This document shows, in pieces, positions 6,370-6,740 of a stretch of 6,740 nt of DNA. The DNA comes from Firmicutes bacterium UBA3936. Its GTDB lineage: Bacteria > Bacillota > Dethiobacteria > Dethiobacterales > Dethiobacteraceae. Each line of letters opens with the position of its first letter. The stretch's first letter is position 1. The stretch spans positions 1 to 6,740 of the forward strand of contig DGEC01000122.1 of the NCBI GenBank assembly GCA_002385745.1, given 5' to 3'. The notes under the pieces were generated by a model, which saw only the letters and a list, made by a program, of their open reading frames with translations, did no database searches and was not told the DNA's origin. Made by a program: the position numbers and the translations under genes.

Positions 6370-6615
6370 CTACTTTTTAGTTAGCGCTGACTTGACGCTT
6401 ACGCCGCGCAGAGCGCCCAGTTTCCCGGTCAGCGAGCCGATGTCATCCGTGGTGCCGTCTACAATCAGCGAAATAACTGCAACCTGACGCTGCCGGTAAG
6501 GAATCCCCATTCTGCCCACAATGGTGTCTTTATGTTCCGATAAGATTTTGTTAACCGCCGGCACTACAGCCATGTTTTCGATGACAATGCCTACAACGCC
6601 AAGTCGTCCACTCAC
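6370..6615 (-). CDS. TM1266-type ACT-like putative [FeFe]-hydrogenase system regulator
   Basis: An 81-residue protein of the family named putative iron-only hydrogenase system regulator (TM1266-like), small ACT/NikR C-terminal-like proteins usually encoded beside hydEFG. The regulatory role is inferred from genomic context in the family. Neither ligand nor target is established here. The sequence runs GRLGVVGIVIEN, NKILSEHKDTIVGRMGIPYR, VAVISLIVDGTTDDIGSLTGKLGAL and VSVKSALTKK, as expected for a beta-alpha-beta-beta-alpha-beta ACT fold. There is no DNA-binding domain and no cysteine. I chose the GTG at 6615 because AAAGGAG lies 8 nt upstream and the length then fits the family. An in-frame upstream ATG at 6666 would lie inside the leader hairpin and add 17 unrelated residues. 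It is the first gene of the hyd operon, 13 nt before hydE. Confidence 0.9.
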   Translation of the reverse strand: MSGRLGVVGIVIENMAVVPAVNKILSEHKDTIVGRMGIPYRQRQVAVISLIVDGTTDDIGSLTGKLGALRGVSVKSALTKK

Positions 6616-6639
6616 CTGTTCTTCTCCTTTCCGCCAAGT

Positions 6640-6679
6640 AAAAAAGCCTGCCCTGCACAAAGGCAAAAGGCAAGCTTTT
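6640..6679 (-). terminator. Hairpin plus T-run in front of the hyd operon (terminator or attenuator)
   Basis: On the minus strand AAAAGCTTGCC (6679-6669) pairs with GGCAGGCTTTT (6652-6642). This makes an 11-bp stem with one T-G wobble and a 16-nt loop, followed by further Ts to 6640. The form is that of an intrinsic terminator, only 24 nt before the GTG of the regulator. It may end an upstream gene whose last codons are visible (stop at 6680-6678), or act as an attenuator in the hyd leader. If it fully terminates transcription, the hyd promoter would have to fit within about 60 nt around the hairpin, and no clear one is seen. Confidence 0.72.
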
Positions 6680-6721
6680 ATTGCTTGTTCCCATATAGCT
6701 CCCTTTCCGGCAGGTTACCCC
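6678..6721 (-). CDS. Possible 3' end of an upstream gene (14 codons including stop)
   Basis: One minus-strand frame reads GNLPERELYGNKQ and then TAA, directly abutting the hairpin with T-run at 6640-6679. A stop followed at once by a terminator is the usual end of a gene, which is the main support. The rest would have been lost at the adapter junction. The fragment is too short to assign to a family. Against it, AAAGGGAG followed 5 nt later by ATG (6694) in another frame could be a start signal instead. Treat it as tentative. Confidence 0.3.
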
Positions 6722-6740
6722 CTGTCTCTTATACACATCT
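6722..6740. other. Tn5/Nextera mosaic-end adapter remnant (right)
   Basis: The last 19 bases, CTGTCTCTTATACACATCT, are the exact reverse complement of bases 1-19 and equal the Nextera mosaic end. The open frame that begins here on the minus strand with the peptide YKRQ is adapter translation. Genomic sequence ends at 6721, so the region upstream of the hyd operon, including any real promoter, is cut off. Confidence 0.97.

Noticed and set aside
6551..6736. Minus-strand open frame starting with YKRQ, or a shorter one from the ATG at 6694 as a leader peptide
   Set aside because: The longer version begins in adapter. The shorter one has a Shine-Dalgarno-like AAAGGGAG, but it runs through the hairpin and deep into the regulator gene in another frame. 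It also lacks the repeated codons expected of an attenuation peptide.
1..6740. 19-bp terminal inverted repeats, as if the window were a transposon
   Set aside because: They are the synthetic Nextera mosaic end. There is no transposase, no target duplication can be assessed, and the cargo is ordinary housekeeping and anaerobic genes.

Overview
The insert (bases 20-6721) looks like chromosomal DNA from an anaerobic Firmicute of the Clostridia/Peptococcaceae kind. The grounds are a complete [FeFe]-hydrogenase maturation set (hydE, hydF, hydG), a TM1266-type hydrogenase regulator, a lipobox-type MetQ, AGGAG-like ribosome binding sites, frequent GTG/TTG starts and tight gene overlaps. The genus cannot be fixed by eye. 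Both extreme ends (1-19 and 6722-6740) are the Tn5/Nextera mosaic end in inverted orientation. They are library adapter, not biology, so the window is probably a single tagmented fragment or an untrimmed contig.

Every supported gene lies on the minus strand, so transcription runs from high to low coordinates. At the right end are about 44 nt that may be the 3' end of a lost upstream gene, followed by a strong hairpin plus T-run. This is either that gene's terminator or a leader attenuator. Next comes a compact operon: the small ACT-like hydrogenase regulator (6370-6615), hydE (5292-6356), hydF (4017-5273) and hydG (2585-4024), closed by an intrinsic terminator at 2531-2567. Together HydE, HydF and HydG build the two-iron subcluster of the [FeFe]-hydrogenase H-cluster: HydG makes Fe-CO/CN units from tyrosine, HydE processes them further, and HydF is the GTPase scaffold that delivers the product. 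No hydrogenase structural gene lies in the window.

Between 1963 and 2584 there is no intact gene. This stretch holds the hyd terminator, several small palindromes, a decayed fragment of a DUF1989 (urea carboxylase-associated) gene, and the leader of the next operon. No S-box (SAM) riboswitch or T-box core could be seen there.

The left part is a methionine ABC importer operon: metN (931-1962, TTG start), metI (276-938) and metQ (start at 269, cut off by the adapter at base 20). Starts were revised for metN, hydF and the regulator from Shine-Dalgarno spacing and family N-termini. I see no clearly new system here. The points most worth checking are the hyd leader hairpin with competing pairings, the HydE that lacks the auxiliary-cluster cysteines, the acidic insert in HydG, and the DUF1989 relic.
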